Under the pieces are notes generated by a model. The model had not been told where the DNA came from and did not search any database. It worked only from the letters and a program-made list of their open reading frames with translations. Made by a program: the position numbers and the translations under genes. DNA of 64,000 bases from Pseudomonas ovata (GTDB lineage Bacteria > Pseudomonadota > Gammaproteobacteria > Pseudomonadales > Pseudomonadaceae), in assembly GCF_003131185.1 (NCBI RefSeq), contig NZ_QFFU01000008.1, positions 175,043 through 239,042 on the forward strand. The letters run 5' to 3'. Positions 54,078-62,579 of the stretch are shown here, piece after piece. The stretch's first letter is position 1, and the number at the start of each line of letters is the position of its first letter.

Positions 54078-54752
54078 TCAGGACCGGAACAACCGGCTGT
54101 ATTGACGTTCATGGGCCATGCTGGCCAGCGCCAGGCCAAAGGGCGCACTGCCCCACGGCGGGCTGTCCAGGGCGGCGGCCCGGTGGCGGGCCTCTTGCAG
54201 CGCCGGCAGCAGTTCGCTGGTCAGGCGCTGCGCGGCCTGCTGGCCCAGCGGCAGGGTTTTCATCAGCACCGCCAGCTGGTTTTCCAGCCAGCTCCACAGC
54301 CAGGCGGCCAGCGCCTCTGGCGGCGCGATGTGCCAGGCGCGCGCGGCCAGCGCCCAGCCCAGCGCCAGGTGCGGTTCCTCGATCTGTTGCAGAAAACCGC
54401 GTGCCGGACGGTCCAGCTCGGCCAGGCCATTGAGCAGTTGCTGCAACGAATAGCCCATCTGCCGGCTTTCCTGGTGCAGCTCGCGGGTTTCACGGCTGGC
54501 ACGGTGCTCCTCGCTCAACTGCAACAACTGCCCCCAGTCCTCATCGGCGGCGGCAGTGCAATGGGCCAGCAGCAGCGGCGCCTCGAAACGCGCCAGGTTG
54601 AGCAACAACTGATCCGCGATCCAGCGCCGGGCACTGGCCGGGTCGTGCACCAGGCCGTTCTCGACCGCCAGTTCCAGACCCTGCGAATAGCTGTAGCCGC
54701 CGATCGGCAACTGCGGGCTGGCCAGGCGCAACAGCGCCCAGGCGTTGTTCAT
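54078..54752 (-). CDS. ureF: urease accessory protein UreF
   Basis: An all-helical partner of UreG and UreD that gates nickel insertion. The N-terminus [20 protein letters not shown] is diagnostic, together with [18 protein letters not shown] and a C-terminal [19 protein letters not shown]. Length is 224 residues. The start overlaps the ureE stop by four bases (ATGA). Confidence 0.96.
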   Translation of the reverse strand: MNNAWALLRLASPQLPIGGYSYSQGLELAVENGLVHDPASARRWIADQLLLNLARFEAPLLLAHCTAAADEDWGQLLQLSEEHRASRETRELHQESRQMGYSLQQLLNGLAELDRPARGFLQQIEEPHLALGWALAARAWHIAPPEALAAWLWSWLENQLAVLMKTLPLGQQAAQRLTSELLPALQEARHRAAALDSPPWGSAPFGLALASMAHERQYSRLFRS

Positions 54753-55249
54753 GTGCGCACGCCAAACTGATGCAGGCGCGGCGCATAGTTGAAGTCTTCT
54801 TCACCGGCCCTTGAATGATGATGGCCGCCGCCGTAGGCGCCATGTTCCGGCTGGAACGGTGCTTCAAGGGTTTCACAGCGGGCCCCGAGCTGGTCGAGCA
54901 TGGCCTTGAGCACATAATCGTCGAGCAGGCGCAACCAGCCATCTCCTACTTGCAAGGCCACATGACGGTTGCCCAGGTGATAGGCGGCGCGGGTCAGCTC
55001 GAAGGCGCTGGTGCAAGTGACGTGCAGCAACTGCTCGGGACGCGCCCGCACCCGCACGATGCGCCCGTCCTCGGCTTGCAGGCATTCGCCGTCGTACAGC
55101 GGCGACTGGCCACGCGGCAGGAACAGACCGACGTCTTCCTGCTCGGTGCTGAAGCAGCGCAGGCGGCTCTTGCTGCGCGCCTCGAAGGTGAGCAGCAGTT
55201 CGGCGTCCCAGTGGTCCCGGGGTTCGATTCGTGTGTGAATGACCAGCAT
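54749..55249 (-). CDS. ureE: urease accessory metallochaperone UreE
   Basis: A dimeric nickel chaperone of 166 residues. The peptide-binding N-domain (LLLTFEARSKSRLRCFSTEQ, DVGLFLPRG) is followed by the metal-binding domain with AYHLGNRHVALQV, and a His-containing tail GGGHHHSRAGEEDF. The frame continues to 55321, but ATG 55249 gives the family N-terminus MLVIHTRIEP. It is the first gene of ureEFGJ, 38 bases downstream of a sigma-54 promoter. The urease structural genes are not adjacent, as in P. aeruginosa. Confidence 0.95.
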   Translation of the reverse strand: MLVIHTRIEPRDHWDAELLLTFEARSKSRLRCFSTEQEDVGLFLPRGQSPLYDGECLQAEDGRIVRVRARPEQLLHVTCTSAFELTRAAYHLGNRHVALQVGDGWLRLLDDYVLKAMLDQLGARCETLEAPFQPEHGAYGGGHHHSRAGEEDFNYAPRLHQFGVRT

Positions 55250-55286
55250 CGGCAGGCTTCCCGCAATGAGCAATGCCTCATCACAG

Positions 55287-55302
55287 AGCAAGGGCCTTGC
55301 CA
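55287..55302 (-). promoter_or_regulatory. ureE: sigma-54 promoter of ureEFGJ
   Basis: On the minus strand TGGCAAG-GCCC-TTGCT fits the RpoN -24/-12 consensus with one change (C to A). The start would be near 55275, about 26 bases before the ureE ATG. Confidence 0.75.
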
Positions 55303-55367
55303 ACGTGCCTTGAACGAGCAAAAAGCCACTGTCTGGCCAATCGGTTGTAGAGGGAAGGTATGTTTTG

Positions 55368-55413
55368 TGCGCTTTTCCGGTGCGAAAAAGTATGCCTGTA
55401 TCGAAATGGTGCT
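55368..55413. promoter_or_regulatory. two candidate NtrC sites upstream of ureE
   Basis: 55397-55413 (TGTATCGAAATGGTGCT) matches the enterobacterial NtrC site TGCACCAAAATGGTGCA at 13 of 17 positions. 55368-55384 (TGCGCTTTTCCGGTGCG) keeps the outer TGC-C and GGTGC halves. Their centres are 29 bases apart and about 100 and 130 bases upstream of the predicted start, as expected for NtrC enhancers. The rest of the gap 55303-55543 shows no gene. Confidence 0.6.
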
Positions 55414-55543
55414 GAAGCTGTCTGCGTGGTGCGTGCGTTTCACACCCTCATAAGTCCCCATGCACGTCCGATGGCGCTAACCGGACAATGCAGGGGGACA
55501 TTTACAGCGAGTGCCAGCGTCTATGATGACTCCCGCCCGATGC

Positions 55544-56995
55544 TCAAGGTTGAGGAGGCAGGTATTCAAAAGCAGGACCCTTATTCCTGGCCAGGTCATA
55601 CCCATAAACACATACCTTGGCTAACGAGGAGGGTGCTTTGAGCGGAACCCTGAGATAGTGCACGTAATCCACCTCAGCGCATGTCAGCGATGGATCAGTG
55701 GTCAGGCCAACGTAGAAGTCGGAGTACTCCGGAAGGTCGAAAACCGGTTCAATCAAGACGTTATGATTCTTTGGCAAGATATTGACCCAGGGTTTCAGGG
55801 ACGGTGGAGTGTTGTCGACGATGACCTGGACCACTTCAGGGTATCTGGCCGTTTCATCATCACCGGCGATGACGCAATACTGGTGCACACCCTCGTCGCT
55901 GGCGGACAGCAACTCCTCTTTAGGCCGGAAAGTGTTCGCCTGAATGAGCGGGCCATAACCGGTCATGACCTGACAGCTGTCACCCGGAGTGTCCAGCCTG
56001 ATTTTCTTGACCCTTATGTCTTTGACGGAAGTCTGGACATCGAACTGCCAGGTCGTATTGAGGGTTTCATTATGCCCGGCAAAGATCGTCGGATAGTTCT
56101 GTACGTCCAGTCCTGAAGGTTTGGGCAGAGGACAGCCAGGGGCGCCGAGTGTAAAGATGCCTTGCGGGTCAAAGCAGGCTGAAAGTCCCTGGGTCGGCAC
56201 GACATAGTTGTGTTCGGGTATGACTCTGGGCCCCTTGTCCGTGACCTCGCAGGGATTGCCGTTATAACAGGTCTCGCCCACGGCGCCAGTGCTGGTGGTG
56301 TTGAGCACGCCGATGACGGCCCGGTCTGCATTGAAGACAGGCGAGCCGGAACTGCCGGTGGAGATGCCCTGACAGGTATTGCTGACCTGCGCATACCAGT
56401 GCCAGTTGTTTTCGACCACATCAACCTGGCGGCCATGGGTGCAGGTAGCGTTCTGCAAGGCATCGACCCGGGCTGGAATACCCGAGATCATGATCGTGTC
56501 GCCGACGGTTGTTTCGGCATCACTCAACCTGAACGGCTCAAGCCCCTGTTCGCGCAACTGGGCAACCGTCCTGTCGGTTTTCAGAAGCGCAATGTCCATG
56601 CCTTTCATTGTGCCGTAGGCAATCGATGCGATGCGTACGGGCAAGGTCTTGTCCTTGCTGTCGTGAAAGTAATTGAACTCGATCGTGTAATCGACCGGCT
56701 CATTGACCATGATCCGGTTGGAGGATTGCAGTTGGAACGGGTTTGCGGCGCAATGCCCGTTGCTCAGTATGTACGCTGGTGCATCGGGTGACGCGTTAGG
56801 AGCAATCAATGAGCCGGTACAGGTCAATGCGCCGCGGAGTTTGCCGACCGCACGATAGAAGTCGTTGCCCTGGTAACCAGGTTGTTCGACTTCATGAGGG
56901 GGTGTTCTATCGTCGGCCGTAACATTTGCGGCGGAGCCAAGGGTCGCCAGGCTGGATAGCGAGACGGTTATCAATGTTCTGAGTGTTGTGTTCAT
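55544..56995 (-). CDS. secreted trypsin-like serine protease
   Basis: The 483-residue protein has a signal peptide (about 1-22, ending LGSAA). The chymotrypsin-fold domain carries His81 (LSNGHC), Asp134 (KGMDIALLKT) and Ser216 (GISTGSSGSPVFN), a complete triad, with GSSGSP in place of GDSGGP. About 200 further residues (from about 285) contain several Cys, such as DSCQVMTGY and LTCAEVDYVHY, and may be a prodomain, an immunoglobulin-like fold or a substrate-binding domain. Its base composition is less G+C-rich than its neighbours. It lies between ureE and the DesT-like gene, which are adjacent in P. aeruginosa, so it looks like an insertion. The start is ATG 56995. Confidence 0.85.
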   Translation of the reverse strand: MNTTLRTLITVSLSSLATLGSAANVTADDRTPPHEVEQPGYQGNDFYRAVGKLRGALTCTGSLIAPNASPDAPAYILSNGHCAANPFQLQSSNRIMVNEPVDYTIEFNYFHDSKDKTLPVRIASIAYGTMKGMDIALLKTDRTVAQLREQGLEPFRLSDAETTVGDTIMISGIPARVDALQNATCTHGRQVDVVENNWHWYAQVSNTCQGISTGSSGSPVFNADRAVIGVLNTTSTGAVGETCYNGNPCEVTDKGPRVIPEHNYVVPTQGLSACFDPQGIFTLGAPGCPLPKPSGLDVQNYPTIFAGHNETLNTTWQFDVQTSVKDIRVKKIRLDTPGDSCQVMTGYGPLIQANTFRPKEELLSASDEGVHQYCVIAGDDETARYPEVVQVIVDNTPPSLKPWVNILPKNHNVLIEPVFDLPEYSDFYVGLTTDPSLTCAEVDYVHYLRVPLKAPSSLAKVCVYGYDLARNKGPAFEYLPPQP

Positions 56996-57131
56996 CGTTC
57001 ATCTTCCATGATGAGAGTGGGGTTGCCGTTCAACGCTACCACTTCGATGGTGATCAACTGTGTATATATAAATGTTCGACTCTGGCCGAGGGAGCATTGC
57101 GGTAGAGACGCGCTGCAGGCCTTGCCTGAAA

Positions 57132-57758
57132 TCAGTGGTTCAACCCGCGCCAGTGCCGGGCGCCCATGAAGATAAAGCGCAGTTGTTCGGTGATCTTGGC
57201 TTGGGGGGTCTGGTGGGCGGGTAGCGGAGTGGCGGGTGGGTCGATCAGTTCGGGCAGCATGGCGAACACGCTCTTGACCACCAGGTCAGCGATAATCGCC
57301 AGCGACGCGCTGCTCAGGTGCTGCCACTTGGACATCTTGCCCAGGTCGGTGACGAGGTCAGTCACGATGCCTTCGCGCAAGGCGGCCAGTGCCTGGCGTA
57401 CCTTGAGCGAACCGCCGTATTGCTCGCGCGCCAGGAACAGGAACTGCGCCCGGTTGGCGGTCACATCTTCGAGAAAGATGCGCACCGAAGCTTCGATCAG
57501 CCCCCCCATGACCATTTCGTTGTGCCGCACCAGGCGGATGGTCTGCCGGAAGGTCTGGCCCACTTCGGTCACCAGCGCCAGGCCCAACTGGTCCATGTCG
57601 TCGAAGTGCCGGTAGAAACCGGTCGGTACGATGCCGGCGGTGCGTGCCACTTCGCGCAGGCTCAGGCTGGCGAACCCGCGCCCGCTCTCCATCAGCTTGT
57701 GTGCGGCTTCAAGCAGGGCTTTGCGGGTCTGTTGCTTTTGTTCGGCGCGGGCTGACAT
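57132..57758 (-). CDS. TetR-family regulator, DesT/FabR-like
   Basis: The 208-residue protein has an N-terminal HTH (KQQTRKALLEAAHKLMESG, SLREVARTAGIVPTGFYRHF) and a ligand domain with FLEDVTANRAQFLFLAREQYGGS. The sequence resembles the acyl-CoA-sensing DesT of P. aeruginosa, whose gene is also next to ureE there. DesT controls the desCB desaturase operon, which is not present in this window. The frame opens at 57800, but ATG 57758 gives the normal N-terminus. The regulon here cannot be read from the sequence. Confidence 0.85.
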   Translation of the reverse strand: MSARAEQKQQTRKALLEAAHKLMESGRGFASLSLREVARTAGIVPTGFYRHFDDMDQLGLALVTEVGQTFRQTIRLVRHNEMVMGGLIEASVRIFLEDVTANRAQFLFLAREQYGGSLKVRQALAALREGIVTDLVTDLGKMSKWQHLSSASLAIIADLVVKSVFAMLPELIDPPATPLPAHQTPQAKITEQLRFIFMGARHWRGLNH

Positions 57759-57908
57759 CTCAGGGCCATTGTGGCGATAAACTGCGCGGCACTTTACCAC
57801 GCCCTAATTTGATTCACGATTGGGGCAAACGCTGATGGCTTTTTGAAGTCCTAAGCGATATGTCGTTTTCGGCGCGTCCTGGATGGCGGGCTGGTTTTGG
57901 AGAGTGCA

Positions 57909-59975
57909 ATGACGCGCAGCCGCAAGATTTTCGCCTGGACGGGCATCACCCTGATCGCCCTGCTGGCCATTGTGATCGTGGTCATCGCCACCTTCGACTG
58001 GAACCGCATCAAGCCGATGCTCAACGACAAGGTCAGCCAGGCGCTGAACCGGCCGTTCGCGATCAATGGCGACCTGAGTGTGCACTGGCAGCGCGAGACC
58101 CAGGAAGGCGGCTGGCGCGCCTGGGTGCCGTGGCCAAGGTTCGTGGCGCAGGACCTGACCCTGGGCAACCCCGACTGGTCGAAGCAGCCGCAGATGGTCA
58201 CCCTCAAGCAGGTCACCTTTACCTTGTCGCCCTTGCCCTTGCTGGTGCAGCAGGTCGTCATCCCGCGCATTGAACTGACCGGGCCCGATGCGCAGCTGGA
58301 GCGGTTGGCCGACGGGCGAGCCAACTGGGTGTTCGACCTGCCGGCGTCCGACCCCGACGCCAAGCCGTCGGCCTGGGTGCTGGACATCGGCGCGATCAAG
58401 TTCGACAAGGGCCTGGTCAATTACAGCGACCAGACCCTCAATGCCCGGATGGACGTGGTCATCACCCCGCTGGGCAAGCCGATTCCGTTCAGCGACATCG
58501 TGGGCGGCAAGGAGGCGAAGAAGGTTGCTGACAAGGGGGCCACGCCGCAGGACTACGCCTTTGCCTTCACCAGCAAGGGCCAGTATCGCGGCCAGGCGGT
58601 GGCCGGCAGTGGCAAAGTCGGTGGCCTGCTGGCGCTCAAGGATGCCGCGCAGCCGTTTCCGGTGCAGGCCGATGTGCGGGTCGGCGACACCCATGCGGTG
58701 ATCGCCGGCACCCTGACCGACCCACAGAATTTTGGTGCCCTGGACCTGCGCCTGAAGCTTGAAGGCGCCAGCCTGAGCAATCTATACCCGCTGACCGGCG
58801 TGACCCTGCCCGACTCGGGGGCCTATTCCACCGACGGGCGTTTGATCGCCCGGCTCAAGGATCCGCAAGGGGCCAGCTTTCGCTATGAAGGCTTCAACGG
58901 CCGGATCGGCAACAGCGACATCCACGGCGACCTGGGCTTTGTCGCCAGCCAGCCCCGGCCCAGGCTGACCGGCAAGCTGGTCTCTGATCAACTGCTGTTC
59001 AGCGACCTGGCGCCGCTGATCGGTGCCGACTCCAATACCGAGCAGAAAAAGCGCGGCGGGCAGGGCAAACAGCCTTCGGCCAAGGTGTTGCCGGTCGAAA
59101 CCTTTGACACCGCACGCTGGCGGGCCATGGATGCCGATGTCGAATTCACCGGCAAGCGCATTGTGCAAAGCCCGGAACTGCCCTTCAGCGATCTCTATAC
59201 GCACCTGCTGCTCGACGACGGCCAGCTCAGCCTGCAACCACTGCGCTTCGGCGTGGCCGGTGGCAAGCTCGACGCCGACATCCGCCTGGACGGGCGCGCC
59301 CAGCCGATGCAGGGGCGGGCGAAACTGACGGCGCGTGGCTTCAAGCTCAAGCAGTTGTTCCCGACCTTCGAGCCGATGAAAACCAGCTTTGGTGCACTCA
59401 ATGGCGATGCCGATATCAGTGGTCGCGGCAACTCGGTGGCCGCCTTGCTCGGCAGCGCCAATGGCGAGCTGCGCATGCTGATCAACGATGGCGCGGTCAG
59501 CCGTGGCCTGATGGAAATTGCCGGACTCAATGTGGGCAACTACATCGTCAGCGAGCTGTTTGGCGATAACGAAGTGAAGATCAACTGTGCGGTCACCGAC
59601 TTCGGCATCAAGGACGGCCTGGCCACCAGCCGCTTGTTCGTCTTTGACACCGAGAACGCGATCATCCATATCACCGGCACCGCCAACCTCAAGACCGAGC
59701 AACTGGACCTGGACATCAACCCCGAGTCCAAGGGCTTCCGGGTCTTCTCGCTGCGCTCGCCGCTGTATGTCAACGGCTCGTTCGCCAACCCCAATGCCGG
59801 GGTCAAGACGGGTCCATTGCTGCTGCGCGGCGCTGGCATGATCGCTCTGGGCATTGCCGCCGGCCCCGCCGCCGGACTGCTGGCACTGGTGGCCACCGGC
59901 GACAGCGAGCCGGATCAGTGCACACCGTTGCTGGAGCAGATCAAGGCGGGGAAATTGAACAAGACGGTTAAATGA
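57909..59975 (+). CDS. AsmA-family inner-membrane/periplasmic protein
   Basis: The 688-residue protein has an N-terminal membrane anchor (about 7-28, FAWTGITLIALLAIVIVVIA) followed by the AsmA N-domain FDWNRIKPMLNDKVSQALNR. The rest is beta-rich, with IDGD-like and SNGDIHGDLGF-like repeats of lipid-transfer bridge proteins. The AsmA_2 C-terminus contains LGSANGELRMLINDGAVSRG and SPLYVNGSFANPNAGVKTGP. AsmA-like proteins move phospholipids to the outer membrane. GGAGA at 57898-57902 selects ATG 57909. Divergent from the TetR gene. The gap 57759-57908 shows no clear palindromic operator. Confidence 0.9.
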   Translation: MTRSRKIFAWTGITLIALLAIVIVVIATFDWNRIKPMLNDKVSQALNRPFAINGDLSVHWQRETQEGGWRAWVPWPRFVAQDLTLGNPDWSKQPQMVTLKQVTFTLSPLPLLVQQVVIPRIELTGPDAQLERLADGRANWVFDLPASDPDAKPSAWVLDIGAIKFDKGLVNYSDQTLNARMDVVITPLGKPIPFSDIVGGKEAKKVADKGATPQDYAFAFTSKGQYRGQAVAGSGKVGGLLALKDAAQPFPVQADVRVGDTHAVIAGTLTDPQNFGALDLRLKLEGASLSNLYPLTGVTLPDSGAYSTDGRLIARLKDPQGASFRYEGFNGRIGNSDIHGDLGFVASQPRPRLTGKLVSDQLLFSDLAPLIGADSNTEQKKRGGQGKQPSAKVLPVETFDTARWRAMDADVEFTGKRIVQSPELPFSDLYTHLLLDDGQLSLQPLRFGVAGGKLDADIRLDGRAQPMQGRAKLTARGFKLKQLFPTFEPMKTSFGALNGDADISGRGNSVAALLGSANGELRMLINDGAVSRGLMEIAGLNVGNYIVSELFGDNEVKINCAVTDFGIKDGLATSRLFVFDTENAIIHITGTANLKTEQLDLDINPESKGFRVFSLRSPLYVNGSFANPNAGVKTGPLLLRGAGMIALGIAAGPAAGLLALVATGDSEPDQCTPLLEQIKAGKLNKTVK

Positions 59976-60028
59976 GTCTGGGGGACCGATAATTCGGCCC
60001 AGGCCGGCGCATGCTTAGACAGCGCATT

Positions 60029-60102
60029 GTAGGAGCGACCAACGGTCGCGAAGGCCGCAGCGCATCATTCGGGCCTTTTCGCGACCGTTGGTCGCTCCTG
60101 CA
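60029..60102. repeat. inverted REP pair between asmA-like gene and the ferritin gene
   Basis: GTAGGAGCGACCAACGGTCG at 60029-60048 continues GCGAAGGCC and is mirrored by GGGCCTTTTCGCGACCG-TTGGTCGCTCCTGC ending near 60101. The arms are almost perfect over about 25 bases. This is a REPIN-like unit of a different family from that at 51405. Confidence 0.85.
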
Positions 60103-60132
60103 GATCGGCGTCTGCTGCCGGGGGCAGGGGTG

Positions 60133-60675
60133 TTACAGGTCGCCCAGGATATCGGCCATGTCGTCGGCGTGTTCTTCTTCCTGGGCTAGGATGTCTTCGA
60201 AGATACGGCGGGTGGTGGGGTCGGATTCGCCGATGTACTGGATGATCTCGCGATAGCTGTCCACCGCGATGCGCTCGGCGACCAGGTCTTCGTAGACCAT
60301 TTCCTTGAGGGTGGTACCGGCCACGTACTGGGCATGGGAATTCTTCGACAGGGTGTCGGGGTTGAATTCCGGCTCGCCGCCCAGTTGCACGATGCGTTCG
60401 GCCAGCTTGTCGGCATGCTCGGCTTCCTGCTGGGCATGCTCGAGAAACTCGGAGGCGGCCACACTGGCCTTCAGGCCGGTCGCCATGTAGTAGTGACGCT
60501 TGTAGCGCAGCACGCACACCAGCTCAGTGGCCAGGGACTCGTTGAGCAGGCGCAGGATGGTGTCGCGATCCGCGCTGTAGCCTTCGGTGACCGCGCCGTT
60601 TTCCACATTTTGCCGTGCGCGTTCGCGCAGCGTGTTGACGTCGGACAGTTGCGGGGCCTGGTTCAGGCTGTTCAT
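60133..60675 (-). CDS. bacterioferritin-like ferritin-domain protein
   Basis: A four-helix ferritin-like protein of 180 residues. The diiron ligands can be read in four helices: SLATELVCVLRYKRHYYMA, EFLEHAQQEAEHADKLAER, YEDLVAERIAVDSYREIIQ and FEDILAQEEEHADDMADIL (two E--H motifs). There is no clear haem-binding Met at the canonical Bfr position, so iron storage or detoxification without haem is likely. ATG 60675 with GGAGATCC upstream is the start. Its P. aeruginosa counterpart near osmE is annotated as a probable bacterioferritin. Monocistronic. Confidence 0.88.
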   Translation of the reverse strand: MNSLNQAPQLSDVNTLRERARQNVENGAVTEGYSADRDTILRLLNESLATELVCVLRYKRHYYMATGLKASVAASEFLEHAQQEAEHADKLAERIVQLGGEPEFNPDTLSKNSHAQYVAGTTLKEMVYEDLVAERIAVDSYREIIQYIGESDPTTRRIFEDILAQEEEHADDMADILGDL

Positions 60676-60881
60676 GGTGGATCTCCTCACTCATCAGGGT
60701 TTGACGCTTCGCTGTTTTACGGTCTGTGCCGGCAAAGTCGTTACAAGGTGTGAGTAAGCCACGGCCAGAAAGTTTTATCGGATTTTCAGGGCCCGACCGT
60801 TTGCATGGCCGCTGTCAATTTCACGAAACGACTGCGCCAGCCAGGGGTCACAGCCGTGAGACCCATTTCTGGAGAAGCACC

Positions 60882-60968
60882 ATGCTGAAGTTCCTTGGCG
60901 GCACCGTCGGTATCATTTTCCTGATCGGTTTGATTGTGGTCATTGCCCTGTTCAAGCTGGTGTTCTGA
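60882..60968 (+). CDS. 28-residue single-span membrane peptide
   Basis: ATG 60882 is preceded by GGAGAAGC at 60871-60878. The product is a hydrophobic helix (FLGGTVGIIFLIGLIVVIAL) with a Lys at each end and no soluble part. It has its own terminator (60988-61021). Peptides of this kind recur in Pseudomonas and are often missed. Function unknown; binding to a larger membrane protein is the usual role of such peptides. A longer frame from 60726 exists but has no start signal. Confidence 0.72.
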   Translation: MLKFLGGTVGIIFLIGLIVVIALFKLVF

Positions 60969-60987
60969 CCTTCGCACCCTGAATAAA

Positions 60988-61021
60988 AAAGGCCCGGTTG
61001 CAGTCACTGCACCGGGCCTTT
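60988..61021. terminator. bidirectional terminator between small peptide and osmE
   Basis: AAAGGCCCGG at 60988-60997 pairs with CCGGGCCTTT at 61012-61021, with a nested TGCAGT-like loop stem. T/A tracts lie on both sides, serving the plus-strand peptide gene and the minus-strand osmE gene. Confidence 0.88.
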
Positions 61022-61038
61022 CTGTTAGCCGGGCGGGC

Positions 61039-61377
61039 TTAAAGGGCGCGTTCGTTCTGCTCGCGCTGCTCGCACGTCATGAAACCTTTGTTCACCACAC
61101 GACCGTCGCTATTGAAGCTGACGTGATACACCTGCTGGTGGCCATCACGGGTCAGGACATAGTTGTTGCATGTGCCAGGGTTGACCTTGCGCTCGACCAC
61201 CGACGACGGCGTGCCACCCAGTTTCAGGACTTGCTCGCGGGTCATGCCATCCTCGACCTGCTTGACCAGTGGCTGGTCGCGGTAGGTCACGAAATCCACC
61301 GGGTTCTGCGCGGTGCTGTTGGTGCACCCGGCCAATGCTGCCAGCACGCAGGTCGCCGCGAACATGCTCTTGTACAT
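61039..61377 (-). CDS. osmE: osmotically inducible lipoprotein OsmE
   Basis: An SmpA/OmlA-fold lipoprotein of 112 residues. The signal peptide ends LAALAGC with Cys at about residue 20 and Thr at +2, predicting the outer membrane. The fold signature is VKQVEDGMTREQVLKLGGTP, followed by GTCNNYVLTRDG. ATG 61377 has AGGAGAGG upstream; the frame runs on to 61548 with no start evidence. Osmotic or stationary-phase control is known for the family, but I saw no clear promoter. Confidence 0.9.
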   Translation of the reverse strand: MYKSMFAATCVLAALAGCTNSTAQNPVDFVTYRDQPLVKQVEDGMTREQVLKLGGTPSSVVERKVNPGTCNNYVLTRDGHQQVYHVSFNSDGRVVNKGFMTCEQREQNERAL

Positions 61378-61572
61378 TACTGCCTCTCCTCTAGAAAGCC
61401 GCAAGCCGGCTCGATACGGTTTTGAGCAACGAGCCGGTCCGGGAGTTCGATGCAATATATCCACATGGCCTGAGCCGGCACGCGCTGTGCCTCTTCGTCG
61501 CGTCGCACGGCCCGGCCGCTCGACAGCGCCTAGGCTCAATCGCGTCAAAGGTTTGCCATCAGGAGCGCCTCC

Positions 61573-62463
61573 ATGAGCGATGAATATGCGACCCGCTATC
61601 CGTTGTTACTGGTGCCCGGCCTGCTGGGGTTTGTGCGGTTTGTGGTCTACCCCTACTGGTTCGGCATCATCAAACCCCTGGAACGCGGCGGTGCCCGTGT
61701 ATTTCCGGTGATGGTGTCCGGGGTCAACTCCTCCGAGATCCGCGGCGAACAACTGCTGCTGGTGATCGAGCAGGTCCTGCGCGACACCGGGGCGACCAGG
61801 GTCAACCTGATCGGCCATAGCCAGGGAGCGTTGACCGTGCGCTATGTCGCCGCCCGGCGCCCGGATCTTGTGGCCTCGGTCACCTCGGTCGCCGGTCCCA
61901 ACCACGGTTCGGAACTGGCTGACTACCTGGAGCGGCGCTTTGCGGTCGGTACGCCGGGCGGGCGAGTGGTCAATGCCATCATCGGCCTGCTGGCCTGGCT
62001 GATTACCGTGTTCGAGACCGGCTATCGCGGCCCGAAGCTGCCGACCGACATCAGCGCTTCGCACCAGTCGCTGACCACCACCGGGGTGGCGTTGTTCAAT
62101 CGCCAGTACCCGCAAGGCCTGCCGGCCACTTGGGGCGGGCAGGGGGCTGAGGAGGTCAACGGTGTGCGTTACTACTCCTGGTCGGGGGTTCTCAAGCCCG
62201 GTGTGACCAATCGCGGGGGCAACCTGATCGATGGTTCCAACCTCACCTGCCGGCTGTTTGCCCGCACCTTCGTCAAGGAGCGTGGCCAGTGCGACGGCAT
62301 GGTCGGGCGCTACAGTTCGCATCTGGGCCAGGTCATCGGCGACGACTTTCCGCTGGATCATTTCGACATCGTCAACCAGATGATGGGCCTGGTGGGCAAG
62401 GGCGCCCGGCCTGTGCAACTGTTTCTCGACCATGCCGCGCGGCTGAAGGCCGCCGGCCTCTGA
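61573..62463 (+). CDS. triacylglycerol lipase, family I.1-like, no signal peptide
   Basis: An alpha/beta hydrolase of 296 residues. The oxyanion-hole region LLLVPGLLGF is at 11-20. The nucleophile elbow GHSQG has Ser83. The acid and base are in CDGMVGRYSSHLGQVI and FPLDHFDIVNQ, as in true Pseudomonas lipases. The expected secretion signal is absent: the protein starts MSDEYATRYP, so it is probably cytoplasmic. No foldase (lif) gene is nearby. ATG 61573 has CAGGAGCG upstream. Divergent from osmE. Confidence 0.9.
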   Translation: MSDEYATRYPLLLVPGLLGFVRFVVYPYWFGIIKPLERGGARVFPVMVSGVNSSEIRGEQLLLVIEQVLRDTGATRVNLIGHSQGALTVRYVAARRPDLVASVTSVAGPNHGSELADYLERRFAVGTPGGRVVNAIIGLLAWLITVFETGYRGPKLPTDISASHQSLTTTGVALFNRQYPQGLPATWGGQGAEEVNGVRYYSWSGVLKPGVTNRGGNLIDGSNLTCRLFARTFVKERGQCDGMVGRYSSHLGQVIGDDFPLDHFDIVNQMMGLVGKGARPVQLFLDHAARLKAAGL

Positions 62464-62579
62464 CACGCCTGGCATCGATCTTTATGACATTGCACGCGCC
62501 CTTGGTTGTCCGATCACTGGTTCTCGGTGTGGAAGGCTGGCAGACTGCCTGCCTGTTCAGGCTGCCGGTATGAGGCTGT

